This document shows, one piece after another, positions 51,020 through 59,535 of a DNA stretch of 64,000 nucleotides. The position numbers and the translations under genes were made by a program. Below the pieces are notes generated by a model. That model made no database searches, was not told the origin of the DNA, and saw only the letters and a program-made list of their open reading frames with translations. Each line of letters starts with the position of its first letter. Position 1 is the stretch's first letter. Origin of the DNA: Thiocystis violascens (GTDB lineage: Bacteria > Pseudomonadota > Gammaproteobacteria > Chromatiales > Chromatiaceae); contig DYNM01000001.1 in NCBI GenBank assembly GCA_020721065.1, positions 62,001 through 126,000 of the forward strand, in the 5' to 3' direction.

Positions 51020-51969
51020 GCGCCGATCTCCAAAATGACGTGACTGAGTAAGCCGAGCAGCGCCAGCAGCAGAGCTAAATTCAAAAATGCCGGCACCCGG
51101 AATAACCGCATCTTGGCCAACGTCGTTTCTGCCAGCGCCAGCGCCGCGCCCAGAATCATCAATTTACCCAGCACTGCGATAAACCCCACGCCCAGCGCCG
51201 TCACGCTGAATTCTTGCGCCACGCCCCAAGGAAAAAAGACATTCGTAATCAATACGCCGTACAGCAGCAATTTCACCTGCGCCGCCCATTCCATCAGCGC
51301 CAGATGTCGCCCTGAGTATTCCAACAGCATCGCCTCATGCACCATCGTCAGCTCCAAATGCGTCGCCGGATTATCCACCGGAATCCGCCCGCACTCCGCC
51401 AATGCCACCAGCAACAACGCGCCCAGTGCGAATAAATACGACGGGCGCAGCAAAAATCCGTCGGCAAGATGATGTGCCATCACGCTCACCAGACTGGTGC
51501 TGTGCGCAGTCATCGCCAGCGTGAACACCGCCATCAGCATCGCCGGTTCTGCCAACGCCGAAATCAACATTTCCCGCGATGCACCCATCCCGCCGAATGC
51601 CGTACCAACGTCCATGCCTGCGAGCGCCAGAAAGAATCGCGCCAGCGCCAATAATCCAACTAAAACAATAATATCGGCGATCTGCGCTATCGGCAGATCA
51701 AGCGCCAACAGCGGCACGGTTGCGGCAGCCAGCCACGTCGCCACAAACACGATATAGGGCGCAGCACGAAACAGCAGCGAGGCGGTGTGCGGCACCCGAA
51801 TCTCTTTCATCAGCAGCTTGTGCAGGTCGAAATATGGTTGCAGCAATGGAGCGCCGCGCCGGTTTTGCAGCCGCGCTTTCACCTTGCGCACCCAGCCCAA
51901 CAGCAGCGGTGCGAGTGCCACAATCAGCAGTGCTTGCAGCAGCGCCAACAGCCAAGTGAGCGCCATCAT
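51016..51969 (-). CDS. hyfC: HyfC-like membrane subunit (NuoH homologue)
   Basis: This is the NuoH-type subunit of hydrogenase-4-like complexes. The segment PLLQPYFDLHKLLMKEIRVP and the acidic loop region ECGRIPVDNPATHLELTMVH then EAMLLEYSGRHLALMEWA are typical of HyfC/HycD. It is 317 residues with about eight hydrophobic helices. ATG at 51969 overlaps the gshA stop by four bases, and hyfB, which usually precedes hyfC, is absent. Confidence 0.9.
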   Translation of the reverse strand: MMALTWLLALLQALLIVALAPLLLGWVRKVKARLQNRRGAPLLQPYFDLHKLLMKEIRVPHTASLLFRAAPYIVFVATWLAAATVPLLALDLPIAQIADIIVLVGLLALARFFLALAGMDVGTAFGGMGASREMLISALAEPAMLMAVFTLAMTAHSTSLVSVMAHHLADGFLLRPSYLFALGALLLVALAECGRIPVDNPATHLELTMVHEAMLLEYSGRHLALMEWAAQVKLLLYGVLITNVFFPWGVAQEFSVTALGVGFIAVLGKLMILGAALALAETTLAKMRLFRVPAFLNLALLLALLGLLSHVILEIGA

Positions 51970-53555
51970 GTGTGTTCCTCCATTGCACCAGCGAAATATG
52001 CCGCCAAAAAATCATCAAAATTCAGCGTGTCAGCGGCTTCAATCTCGCGCTGGCGCTGGTGCGAATCGGCAACCAGTTGCGTCAACCACGCCAGTCGCTC
52101 CGGCGCTAACGGCTCGCGGTGCAACTGCTGGCGCTGGCGAGCGGAGAGTTGGCGGGTGAATTCCGCAAATGACAGGTTTTGCTCTCGCAACTGCGCGAGC
52201 ACCTGCGCGGAAGGCGTCAAGTCGGGATCGGCAACTTTGGCCAATTGTTGGCGTACCACTTGGGAACGCGCTCCACCTGCCGCGCCGTCCAGCAGTTCTG
52301 CGGTGCCTATCAGCGCCGTGAGATGAGCGTGCGCCCACTCCTGCAACGGCACGGCTGCTCGCGCTCGCTGCAAACACAAGCCGGGTTCACGTCCGCGCTG
52401 CGCGGTTAATACTTGATTTTCATCAATTTCTTGACGTTCGCGGGTGCCGATGCGCGGACTGTCGCGCAGCAGGCAATCCAGCATCAACGTCTCAACCAAC
52501 AGCAATTGCTCGTGACCGACGCCAACTGGTTCAAACGGGTTGACATCCAGCGAGCGCAGTTCGACGTAACGGATGCCGCGTCGTCGCAGCGCCACGCTCG
52601 GTTTTTCCAACCACTGCGGCGGTTGCTTCGGGCGCACGGTGCTGTAGTACTCGTTTTCGATTTGGAGCACGTTGGCGTTGAGTTGCTCATAACGTTCGCC
52701 AACTTTGATGCCGATGGTTTCATAACGCGGACACGGCGTTTCAATCGCCCACGTCAAGCTGCGCACATAAGCATCCAAGCTGTCGTAATTGGCTTTGATG
52801 CCTGCGCCTTCTTCCTGTTTATTTTGATAACCGATGTCGCCCATCCGCAGCGAAGTGGCGTGAGGTAAACACAGCGTGTTGGCGGTGAGCGGCTGCAAGC
52901 CGGTGGTTTGATCGGCGACGAAACTGGCATCAATTGCCGACGAAGCGCCAAACAGATACGGCACCAGCCAGCCGATGCGCTGGAGATTGCGGATCATCCC
53001 CATCTGCGCCGCGCTGCGAAATGCCAGCGCAGACGGCGCAGTTGGCACCGTTTGCGCTTGATACAGCTCCCAAAATTCATCGCTGAGAGAAAAGTTGACG
53101 TGTATCCCGGCGATGAGCTGCATCGTCCGTCCGTAGCGGTTGCCCAAGCCGCGCCGATACGCAGTTTTCATGGTGGCGGCATTTGAGCTGCCGTAACGCG
53201 CCAGCGGAATTGCAGCGGCGGCCGGCAGCGGGCAGGGCATACTGTTTCCCCACAAGAGTTCATCGCCAAGCTGTTGATACACAAAGCGATGAATGTCGGT
53301 GAGTTCGGCGAGCACGGCATCTGCGCCGCGCAGCGGGGCGGTGATGAGTTCGAGCAATGCCTCGGAAAAATCGGTGGTGATGTGCGGATGGGTGAGCGCA
53401 GCGCCGAGCGCGACCGGATGTGGCGTGGCAGCGAGTTGTGCCGCTGTCGTCACGCGCAACGCCTCTTTTTCTAAACCAATCCGATTGCCGCGCAAGGCGA
53501 CGCTGGCACCCGCAGCGCCGAGCTGCGCTAACCGCTGTTCCGGCGACCTGTTCAC
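51966..53555 (-). CDS. gshA: Glutamate-cysteine ligase (gammaproteobacterial type)
   Basis: GshA makes gamma-glutamylcysteine, the first step of glutathione synthesis. The marks IGLEKEALRVT near the N-terminus (ATP-grasp-like active-site glutamates), TAYRRGLGNRYGRTMQLIAG, IHVNFSLSDEFW and RYVELRSLDVNPFEPVGVG are present. The length of 529 residues fits the gammaproteobacterial class. The start is GTG at 53555, overlapping prc by four bases; the stop overlaps hyfC by four. Coupling of glutathione synthesis to a Hyf membrane module is unusual. Confidence 0.95.
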   Translation of the reverse strand: MNRSPEQRLAQLGAAGASVALRGNRIGLEKEALRVTTAAQLAATPHPVALGAALTHPHITTDFSEALLELITAPLRGADAVLAELTDIHRFVYQQLGDELLWGNSMPCPLPAAAAIPLARYGSSNAATMKTAYRRGLGNRYGRTMQLIAGIHVNFSLSDEFWELYQAQTVPTAPSALAFRSAAQMGMIRNLQRIGWLVPYLFGASSAIDASFVADQTTGLQPLTANTLCLPHATSLRMGDIGYQNKQEEGAGIKANYDSLDAYVRSLTWAIETPCPRYETIGIKVGERYEQLNANVLQIENEYYSTVRPKQPPQWLEKPSVALRRRGIRYVELRSLDVNPFEPVGVGHEQLLLVETLMLDCLLRDSPRIGTRERQEIDENQVLTAQRGREPGLCLQRARAAVPLQEWAHAHLTALIGTAELLDGAAGGARSQVVRQQLAKVADPDLTPSAQVLAQLREQNLSFAEFTRQLSARQRQQLHREPLAPERLAWLTQLVADSHQRQREIEAADTLNFDDFLAAYFAGAMEEHT

Positions 53556-55651
53556 TGGGTTGCCACCGCTGGCGCGACGGGCGCAGGTTGCAATAACACC
53601 TCGTCAAGCAGAATCCGCGCTGCTTCTTCGACTTCAATCCGAGCGATGGCTTGACGTTGCGCTTCCAGCGCTTCTTCATCGGCTGCTTCGGCATCTTCAT
53701 CCACCGGCGTGATGCCGCGAGTCTGCAAATAACGATTGCGTTCGGCTTTGAAACGCTGCTCGCGCTGTTGATCTTCAGCGCGACGGTCGGTTTCGCGCAG
53801 CGAGACTTCTTTTTGGGCGTCCAGATCACGCAGCATTTTGCTGCGCTCGGTCAGCATGTTGAAGCCGATATCAGTGGCGATGCGAGCGGCGGATTGCCGC
53901 GCTAATTGCTCGACATGGTTGAGGATGCTGGCGCGATAAGTGGCGGGTTTGATGCGCGTCCACGGTAGGGCGTTATCCAGTGAGCGTTCACCGTGTTGGT
54001 TGAGATAGCTGGCGCTGGGAAAGCGGATGTCGGGAGTGACGCCGTTGAGTTGGGTGCTGCCGCCGTCGATGCGGAAAAATTGCGCCATCGTCAAGCGCAG
54101 GCGGCCGAGATCGTTGTGTTCACCCGGCACATAACGGTTGAGATCAATCAGGGTTTGCACGGTGCCTTTACCAAAAGTCGGCTCGCCGATAATCAAGCCG
54201 CGTCCGTAATCTTGAATGGCGGCGGCAAAAATCTCGGAGGCGCTGGCGCTGTCACGATCCACCAGCACGGCGAGCGGGCCGGCGTAGGCGACGCCAGCAT
54301 CGGTGTCAGCTTCGACTTCAATTTTGCCAAAGGCGTCTTTGACCTGCACCACCGGACCGGTGTCGATAAACAGTCCGGTCAGCGAGGTGGCTTCTGCCAG
54401 CGAGCCGCCGCCGTTGCCGCGCAGATCAATCAAAATACCTTCGACGCCCTGCGCGGTGAGGTCGGCAAGCAAGCGGCGCACGTCGCGGGTGGTGCTGCGA
54501 AAATCGCGGGTTCCGGCGTTTTCAGCGTCAAAATCACGATAAAAAGTGGGGATTTCTAAAACGCCGACTTTGTGAGTGACATCGTTGAGGCGCTGTTCGA
54601 TGACGGTACTTTTGGCGGCCTGATCTTCGAGTTTGATCTGGTTGCGAACTAAGGTGACTTCACGCGCCCGGCTGGTGGTGCCGGGCGTTTTGGAGAGCAG
54701 TTGCAAGCGCACGACGGAACCTTTGGGACCGCGCACCTTGTCCACCACATCCTCCAAGCGCCAGCCCACAACGTCCTCCATTGCACCATCCAATCCTTGC
54801 GCAACGCCAACGATCTGATCGCCGGTGTGAATTTGCCCAGATTCACGCGCCGGTCCGCCGGGGACGGTGCTTTGCACGATGGTGTATTCATTGTCGCCGC
54901 GCAGCACTGCGCCGATGCCTTCGAGCGAGAGTTTCATGCTGATATCGAAATTTTCTGAGGTTTCCGGTGACATGAAACTGGTATGCGGTTCAATGGCTTG
55001 GGTGTAAGCGTTCATAAACGTTTGGAACACGTCAGCGCCATTAAATTGATGAATGCGCCGCGCCAATCCTTCGTAGCGTTTCTGCAACCGCTCGCGGATT
55101 TCGGCATCGGGTTTGTCCGCCAGCCGCAAGATCAAAAAGTCATTCATCACGCGCTTGCGCCACAGCGCGTCGATTTCGGCGCTGGAGGTACACCATTTTT
55201 TATCTGCTGGTTCAAACACATAGCTTTGTGGGCGGCTGAAATCAAAACGTTCTTGCAGCAATTTCAACGCCTGCGCGACGCGCTCATCCACACGCATTCG
55301 ATACACGCGGAACACGTCAAAAGCGATGGCGAGATTGCCTTGGCGCAGATCGTCAGCCAGTCGCCGCGCTCCGGTGTTGAAACGGTCGATGTCGTGAGCT
55401 TGAAAAAACGCCCGCCCCGGATCGAGTGCTTCCAGATATTTTTCAAAAATTTGCGCGGCAAACGCTTCGTCTAAATTGACTTTTCGATAGTGGTAGCGTT
55501 CCAACACCTTGTTAATGACGATGGCCGATTTCGTTTGACCGGCAGCGGGGAACAGCTCGGCTAACGGCACCGGCTGAGGAGTAGCGAGGGCGGCTGCGGT
55601 GGTCAGCGCCGCGAGGGGAATCAGCAGAAAACGGAACAAGTTTGGAATCAT
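53552..55651 (-). CDS. prc: C-terminal processing (tail-specific) protease
   Basis: Prc is a periplasmic serine protease that trims C-termini, including penicillin-binding proteins. A signal peptide (1-23) precedes an N-terminal domain, then a PDZ domain (SLEGIGAVLRGDNEYTIVQS ... ARESGQIHTGDQIVGVAQGL). The Ser-Lys dyad lies in DSASASEIFAAAIQDYGRG and PTFGKGTVQTLI. The length of 699 residues is normal. It is the first gene of the chain leading to hyfF. The region upstream holds an imperfect inverted repeat. Confidence 0.95.
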   Translation of the reverse strand: MIPNLFRFLLIPLAALTTAAALATPQPVPLAELFPAAGQTKSAIVINKVLERYHYRKVNLDEAFAAQIFEKYLEALDPGRAFFQAHDIDRFNTGARRLADDLRQGNLAIAFDVFRVYRMRVDERVAQALKLLQERFDFSRPQSYVFEPADKKWCTSSAEIDALWRKRVMNDFLILRLADKPDAEIRERLQKRYEGLARRIHQFNGADVFQTFMNAYTQAIEPHTSFMSPETSENFDISMKLSLEGIGAVLRGDNEYTIVQSTVPGGPARESGQIHTGDQIVGVAQGLDGAMEDVVGWRLEDVVDKVRGPKGSVVRLQLLSKTPGTTSRAREVTLVRNQIKLEDQAAKSTVIEQRLNDVTHKVGVLEIPTFYRDFDAENAGTRDFRSTTRDVRRLLADLTAQGVEGILIDLRGNGGGSLAEATSLTGLFIDTGPVVQVKDAFGKIEVEADTDAGVAYAGPLAVLVDRDSASASEIFAAAIQDYGRGLIIGEPTFGKGTVQTLIDLNRYVPGEHNDLGRLRLTMAQFFRIDGGSTQLNGVTPDIRFPSASYLNQHGERSLDNALPWTRIKPATYRASILNHVEQLARQSAARIATDIGFNMLTERSKMLRDLDAQKEVSLRETDRRAEDQQREQRFKAERNRYLQTRGITPVDEDAEAADEEALEAQRQAIARIEVEEAARILLDEVLLQPAPVAPAVATQ

Positions 55652-55682
55652 TTTTGAAGGTTCACTTTTAATGTTTTGAATT

Positions 55683-55817
55683 GATTTTTTGAGTTGGCGG
55701 TTTTGATGAGTTGTCAGTTGTCAGTAAAGCACGAACGGTTATTTTTTAATGCTGCGATTAAATAAAGGTTGACAAACTTGCGCATCAAATTTTCAACCGC
55801 CAACAACTCAAAAAATC
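55683..55817. repeat. Imperfect inverted repeat between def and prc
   Basis: The left arm GATTTTTTGAGTTGGCGGTT (55683-55702) is matched by the right arm AACCGCCAACAACTCAAAAA-ATC (55793-55815 region), with a 3-base indel. About 90 bases lie between, including TTGTCAGTTGTCAG. The right arm reaches into the def stop codon. Function unknown; possibly a non-autonomous element or a paired terminator. Confidence 0.55.
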
Positions 55818-56319
55818 ACTTTTGATACGTTTTGCGGCGATATAAATCGGTGCGCCGACTCACCACTCGATCAACAAACAATAGCCCATCAAGATGATCC
55901 ATTTCATGCTGGACGGCGCGTGCTTCATAGCCTTCCATATCGAATTCCAATACTTGTCCCGTCGCATCCTGCGCCCGTAATTGAATTGCAGTGGCGCGAA
56001 TCACATTGCCCGTATAATCCGGCACCGATAAGCAGCCTTCACGCCCAATCGCATAACCTTCCCAATGCACGATTTCAGGATTGATCAGCACTAAATGACC
56101 ATGATTTGGCGTTTTTGGGCGCAGCGACACATCCACAATCACAATGCGCTGCTGGCGTCCAACCTGCGGTGCCGCAATCCCCACCGCAGCCGGCCCGGCT
56201 TGGCGCGTTGCCTCTAAATCCGCAATAAATGTTTGCAATTCAACATCAAACTGCGTCACGGGCACCGACATTTGTTTTAAGCGCGGGTCGGGGAGCTGCA
56301 AAATATCCAAAATCGCCAT
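55816..56319 (-). CDS. def: Peptide deformylase
   Basis: Def removes the N-formyl group from new proteins. The three metal-site motifs are seen: AVGIAAPQVG (variant of GxGxAAPQ), EGCLSVPDY with the cysteine ligand, and VQHEMDHLDG with HExxH. The length of 167 residues is normal. It lies 3 bases downstream of gcvR, not with fmt as is common, so it may be one of several paralogues. Confidence 0.95.
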   Translation of the reverse strand: MAILDILQLPDPRLKQMSVPVTQFDVELQTFIADLEATRQAGPAAVGIAAPQVGRQQRIVIVDVSLRPKTPNHGHLVLINPEIVHWEGYAIGREGCLSVPDYTGNVIRATAIQLRAQDATGQVLEFDMEGYEARAVQHEMDHLDGLLFVDRVVSRRTDLYRRKTYQK

Positions 56320-56322
56320 CGT

Positions 56323-56844
56323 TCAACCAATCATCACGTCAACGGGAGCGACCGACACCGACACGCCCTGCGCGATCAGCGGTGCCAGCGCCACCTCCAA
56401 TTGTGCCAACGACGCCTCACAAAAGCCTTGAATATCCATCATATACAGCGGCTGCGCCGTTTCTCCAACCACGTCAGATTCCAGCGCCAAAATGTTAAAG
56501 CCCTGCGCCGCCAAAATCGTCGTCACTTCCGCCACAATGCCCGCCCGATCCGCGCCGCTCACGCATACCTGAAAATTCGGCACCGGATGCTGCCGCACCC
56601 CAGCCGCCACCGGATGACAATGCACCTGCAAACCCAATTTCACCGTGATTGGAGCCAGCGCCGCCAACACCGACTCGCCCGGCTCCTCACTGCTCACCAT
56701 CAACATAATGGTGAAATTCTTGCCCAGCCGCAGCATCGACGCCTCGCCGAGATTGCAGCCAATTTGATACAGCGTGCGCGTTACCTGCGCCACGATCCCC
56801 GGTCGGTCATCGCCAACCAACGTCAACAGATTCCAGTGCGACAT
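56323..56844 (-). CDS. gcvR: Glycine cleavage system transcriptional repressor-like ACT protein
   Basis: It has two ACT domains in tandem: NLLTLVGDDRPGIVAQVTRT near the start and QVCVSGADRAGIVAEVTTIL in the second half. In E. coli GcvR binds glycine and inhibits GcvA. The 173-residue length fits. It has no DNA-binding domain, as expected for GcvR. It precedes def by 3 bases, and no gcv genes are nearby, so the exact target is uncertain. Confidence 0.85.
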   Translation of the reverse strand: MSHWNLLTLVGDDRPGIVAQVTRTLYQIGCNLGEASMLRLGKNFTIMLMVSSEEPGESVLAALAPITVKLGLQVHCHPVAAGVRQHPVPNFQVCVSGADRAGIVAEVTTILAAQGFNILALESDVVGETAQPLYMMDIQGFCEASLAQLEVALAPLIAQGVSVSVAPVDVMIG

Positions 56845-56927
56845 ACGTTAATTTCCTCAAAATAATCAAAAGTTTAATTACATCAACGTGAGCGCAAATG
56901 ACGCAGCGTTGTGAGTCGGCGCTCGGT

Positions 56928-56956
56928 TTGACAATCTAACGTTTACGTCATATAAA
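56928..56956 (+). promoter_or_regulatory. Strong sigma-70 promoter upstream of the HMA-like/MerR pair
   Basis: TTGACA, a 17-base spacer, then TATAAA: perfect -35 and five of six at -10. The -10 ends about 42 bases before the HMA-like start. The 17-base spacer is ordinary and is not the stretched 19-20 bases typical of MerR-controlled promoters. Confidence 0.75.
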
Positions 56957-56997
56957 GATCACGTCCAGTTTAACCTGAAATAGTGGAGATGAAGCAG

Positions 56998-57225
56998 ATG
57001 AACCTCAGCGATGTGTTGATTCATATTAACGACTCTTTGAATAAACCACAGCAAGCAGCACTTGAAGAAGCAATGCGTGATATTGATGGCGTGATTGCTC
57101 CACGTTTTAATCCGGGCACTGACCATTTATTATTAGTCGCATTTAATCCTGATGTCACCAGCAGCGCCGCGTTATTTGCTCGTGTCACTGCCTTGGGTTA
57201 TACGGCACAATTAGTTGGCGTGTAA
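56998..57225 (+). CDS. Small HMA-fold-like protein lacking the CxxC metal motif
   Basis: The 75-residue protein has the beta-alpha-beta pattern of heavy-metal-associated domains (DVLIHINDSLNKPQQAALEE ... GVIAPRFNPGTDHLLLVAFN ... LFARVTALGYTAQLVGV). No cysteine is present, so it should not bind copper or mercury as classical HMA proteins do. I start at ATG 56998, eight bases after GGAG; GTG 56983 and ATG 56989 are alternatives. A MerR-type regulator starts 7 bases after its stop, so the two form an operon. Function unknown. Confidence 0.75.
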   Translation: MNLSDVLIHINDSLNKPQQAALEEAMRDIDGVIAPRFNPGTDHLLLVAFNPDVTSSAALFARVTALGYTAQLVGV

Positions 57226-57232
57226 GCGTAAA

Positions 57233-57715
57233 ATGAATGAACCATTAAAAAAGATTGGCGAAGTGGCGGAATTACTGGGCACCACTCCGCGCACACTGCG
57301 CTTTTATGAAGAAGAAGGGTTCATTACCGCTCGCCGTACCATTGGCGGCACCCGTTATTATTCCGCCGCCGATCTCACCCGTTTGTCCGCAATTTTACAC
57401 TTGGTGCAAGCGGGTATTCCTTTGCAAGTGGTTAAAACATTGGCAACTACTCGCGCTCAATGTCAAACCGGTGCGGATAGCAGCCAACGTCTTCATGCGA
57501 CGCTCAATTCATTGCAAACGCAGTTGGATACGCAAATCGCCGCATTAACGCAATTAAAAGCGGATGTCACTTTTGCGGCCACCACGTTGCAATCTTGTTT
57601 TGATTGCGCCAATCCGCCTACCCGCAGCGGCTGTCCACACTGTGCAATCAATCAATTATTAACCGTGTCCCAATTATTGAATTTAATTTGGGAACAAGAA
57701 CCAGATTGCAATTAA
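57233..57715 (+). CDS. MerR-family transcriptional regulator with C-terminal Cys pairs
   Basis: The N-terminal winged HTH (KIGEVAELLGTTPRTLRFYE, then GGTRYYSAADLTRLSAI) is followed by a coiled-coil dimerisation helix. A C-terminal CFDCANPPTRSGCPHCAINQ, with CxxC and CxxC, could bind metal or sense redox. I start at ATG 57233 (160 residues). The gene follows the HMA-like gene on the same strand. No transporter or detoxification gene is nearby, so the regulon is unknown. It is convergent with pgeF with a four-base overlap of the ends. Confidence 0.88.
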   Translation: MNEPLKKIGEVAELLGTTPRTLRFYEEEGFITARRTIGGTRYYSAADLTRLSAILHLVQAGIPLQVVKTLATTRAQCQTGADSSQRLHATLNSLQTQLDTQIAALTQLKADVTFAATTLQSCFDCANPPTRSGCPHCAINQLLTVSQLLNLIWEQEPDCN

Positions 57716-58461
57716 ACGCTCGTCAACCAAATTCCGCTCGCTAATCGTCCTGTCACACCATCACGGCGATAAGAAAAAAATTGCTCCGGCTGCGTAAAGG
57801 TGCAATTGCCACCGCCAAAAATGTGCTCAATACCCAGCCGTTGCAACCGTCGCCGCGCCAGCGCAAATAAATCCGCCTGCCAACGCCGCTGCGTGCTCGT
57901 GCTCGCGGCGCTTGGCACAAAAGCAACACTCGTCGCCGCATCCTCGCGCCAAAATCGCTCGCGCACCTCGTCGCCCACTTCAAATGCCGTTGCGCCAATT
58001 GCCGGCCCCAGCCATGCCAGCACCCGTTCTGGCGGCAGCGCCAGCGCCGTCACCGCCGCTTCAATCACGCCATCCGCCAAGCCGCGCCAGCCGGCGTGAA
58101 CTGCGGCAACTGCGGTGCCTTGGTCATCGCACAGCAGCAGCGGTAAACAATCCGCCGTCAACACCACGCACACCGCGCCCGCTTCCCGACTCAGCGCCCC
58201 GTCTGCCTCACTGCCGCGAGTCGCCGCGCTCGCCGTCACGATCTGGCAACCGTGAACTTGCCGCAGCCAGCATGGTTCAGTCGGCGCACCGAGCTGGGCA
58301 CACAGCCGCGCCCGATTCATCGCCACCGCTGCGGGTGCATCGCCAACGTGGTCGCCCAAATTCAAACTGGCGAACGCACCGCTGCTCACGCCGCCGCTGC
58401 GCGTGGTGGTAAATGCCCGCACCGTCGGCGGTGCTGGCCAGTCTGGTGTGATCAATTTCAT
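57712..58461 (-). CDS. pgeF: Peptidoglycan editing factor PgeF (YfiH, laccase-domain)
   Basis: This multicopper polyphenol-oxidase-like family protein is shown in E. coli to keep L-Ala in peptidoglycan precursors. The metal-site pattern is visible: LRQVHGCQIV, LTADCLPLLLCD and AAVHAGWRGLADGVIEAAV. The length of 249 residues is normal. It lies 43 bases after rluD on the same strand, the common rluD-pgeF order. Confidence 0.93.
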   Translation of the reverse strand: MKLITPDWPAPPTVRAFTTTRSGGVSSGAFASLNLGDHVGDAPAAVAMNRARLCAQLGAPTEPCWLRQVHGCQIVTASAATRGSEADGALSREAGAVCVVLTADCLPLLLCDDQGTAVAAVHAGWRGLADGVIEAAVTALALPPERVLAWLGPAIGATAFEVGDEVRERFWREDAATSVAFVPSAASTSTQRRWQADLFALARRRLQRLGIEHIFGGGNCTFTQPEQFFSYRRDGVTGRLASGIWLTSV

Positions 58462-58504
58462 TCTAATTCACTGATAAAACTCAATTTAAGTGCCAACTGC
58501 CAAC

Positions 58505-59464
58505 TCATTCCATCGCTCGGAAGAGCGCCAGCACCGCCGCCATGTCCGCTGCGAGCGGAACCTCCCACTGCATCGCCGCGCCCGTCGTCGGATGCGTCAA
58601 TCCCAGCCGCAGCGCGTGCAATGCCTGACGCGGAAAAGTTTGCAGCGCCGTGATCAATTCCGGCGTCGCGCCACGAGGTGGGCACGGGCGGCTGCCGTAA
58701 ACATGATCGCCAACCAGCGGCCAATGACGGTGCGTCAAGTGAACGCGGATTTGATGGGTGCGACCGGTCTCCAATTCCACCGCCAGCAGCGTGTGGCCGC
58801 TAAAACGTTCCAAAACACGGTAATGCGTCACCGCCGGACGTCCGTGTGCCACCACTGCCATCCGCAGGCGCTGCGTGGGATGGCGACCGATAGGCGCGTC
58901 AATCCGTCCGCCCGCCACCACCTCGCCGCGCACCAGCGCCCGATATTCACGATGCACCGTTCGCGCCTGCAATTGTTCAACCAGCGCACAATGCGCCTCC
59001 AGCGTTTTCGCAATCACCAGCAGCCCGCTGGTATCTTTATCCAAACGATGCACGATGCCCGCTCGCGGCACGTTCGCCAGAGCTGGCGCGTAATGCAGCA
59101 GCGCATTTTGCAACGTGCCATCGGGATTGCCCGCCGCCGGATGCACCACCAACCCCGCCGGTTTATTGATGACCAGCACCTGCGCATCTTCATAAACGAT
59201 GTCCAGCGCGATGTTCTGCGCCAAACAGGTGCTATCGGTCGTCACCTGCGCCGCGAGCCGGATTGCGTCACCGCTCCACACCTTGTCACGGCAGCGGCGC
59301 GGCGCGTTATTCACCAGCACTTGACCGGCTTCAATCCACTGCTGGAGGCGACTGCGGGAAAACTCCGGCACCAACACCGCCAACGCCTGATCGAGGCGCA
59401 CACCAGCCAGCGCGGCGTCAACCACCACCTCACGCTGCACAAGTTCAACCGGACTGGCGCTCAT
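58505..59464 (-). CDS. rluD: 23S rRNA pseudouridine synthase D
   Basis: RluD modifies U1911, U1915 and U1917 in helix 69 of 23S rRNA. An S4 RNA-binding domain (VRLDQALAVLVPEFSRSRLQ, QWIEAGQVLVNN) is followed by the catalytic region with GIVHRLDKDTSGLLVIAKT and ALELETGRTHQIRVHLTH-type segments (read as AVELETGRTHQIRVHLTH). I use ATG at 59464 (319 residues); GTG 59470 adds two. It is divergent from bamD. Confidence 0.95.
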   Translation of the reverse strand: MSASPVELVQREVVVDAALAGVRLDQALAVLVPEFSRSRLQQWIEAGQVLVNNAPRRCRDKVWSGDAIRLAAQVTTDSTCLAQNIALDIVYEDAQVLVINKPAGLVVHPAAGNPDGTLQNALLHYAPALANVPRAGIVHRLDKDTSGLLVIAKTLEAHCALVEQLQARTVHREYRALVRGEVVAGGRIDAPIGRHPTQRLRMAVVAHGRPAVTHYRVLERFSGHTLLAVELETGRTHQIRVHLTHRHWPLVGDHVYGSRPCPPRGATPELITALQTFPRQALHALRLGLTHPTTGAAMQWEVPLAADMAAVLALFRAME

Positions 59465-59535
59465 CGCCACCCCGCACGGACATGAAAGCCTTTGGTTATA
59501 CTGTGCGTCATTTCAAACAGGTGCCTTTGGTATTT

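Noticed and set aside
48816-51969. Complete hydrogenase-4 or formate hydrogenlyase operon
   Set aside because: No HyfB, large subunit, small subunit or ferredoxin subunit gene is adjacent; only membrane subunits C, E and F are present.
56998-57225. Copper or mercury chaperone (CopZ/MerP)
   Set aside because: The required CxxC is absent; the protein contains no cysteine.
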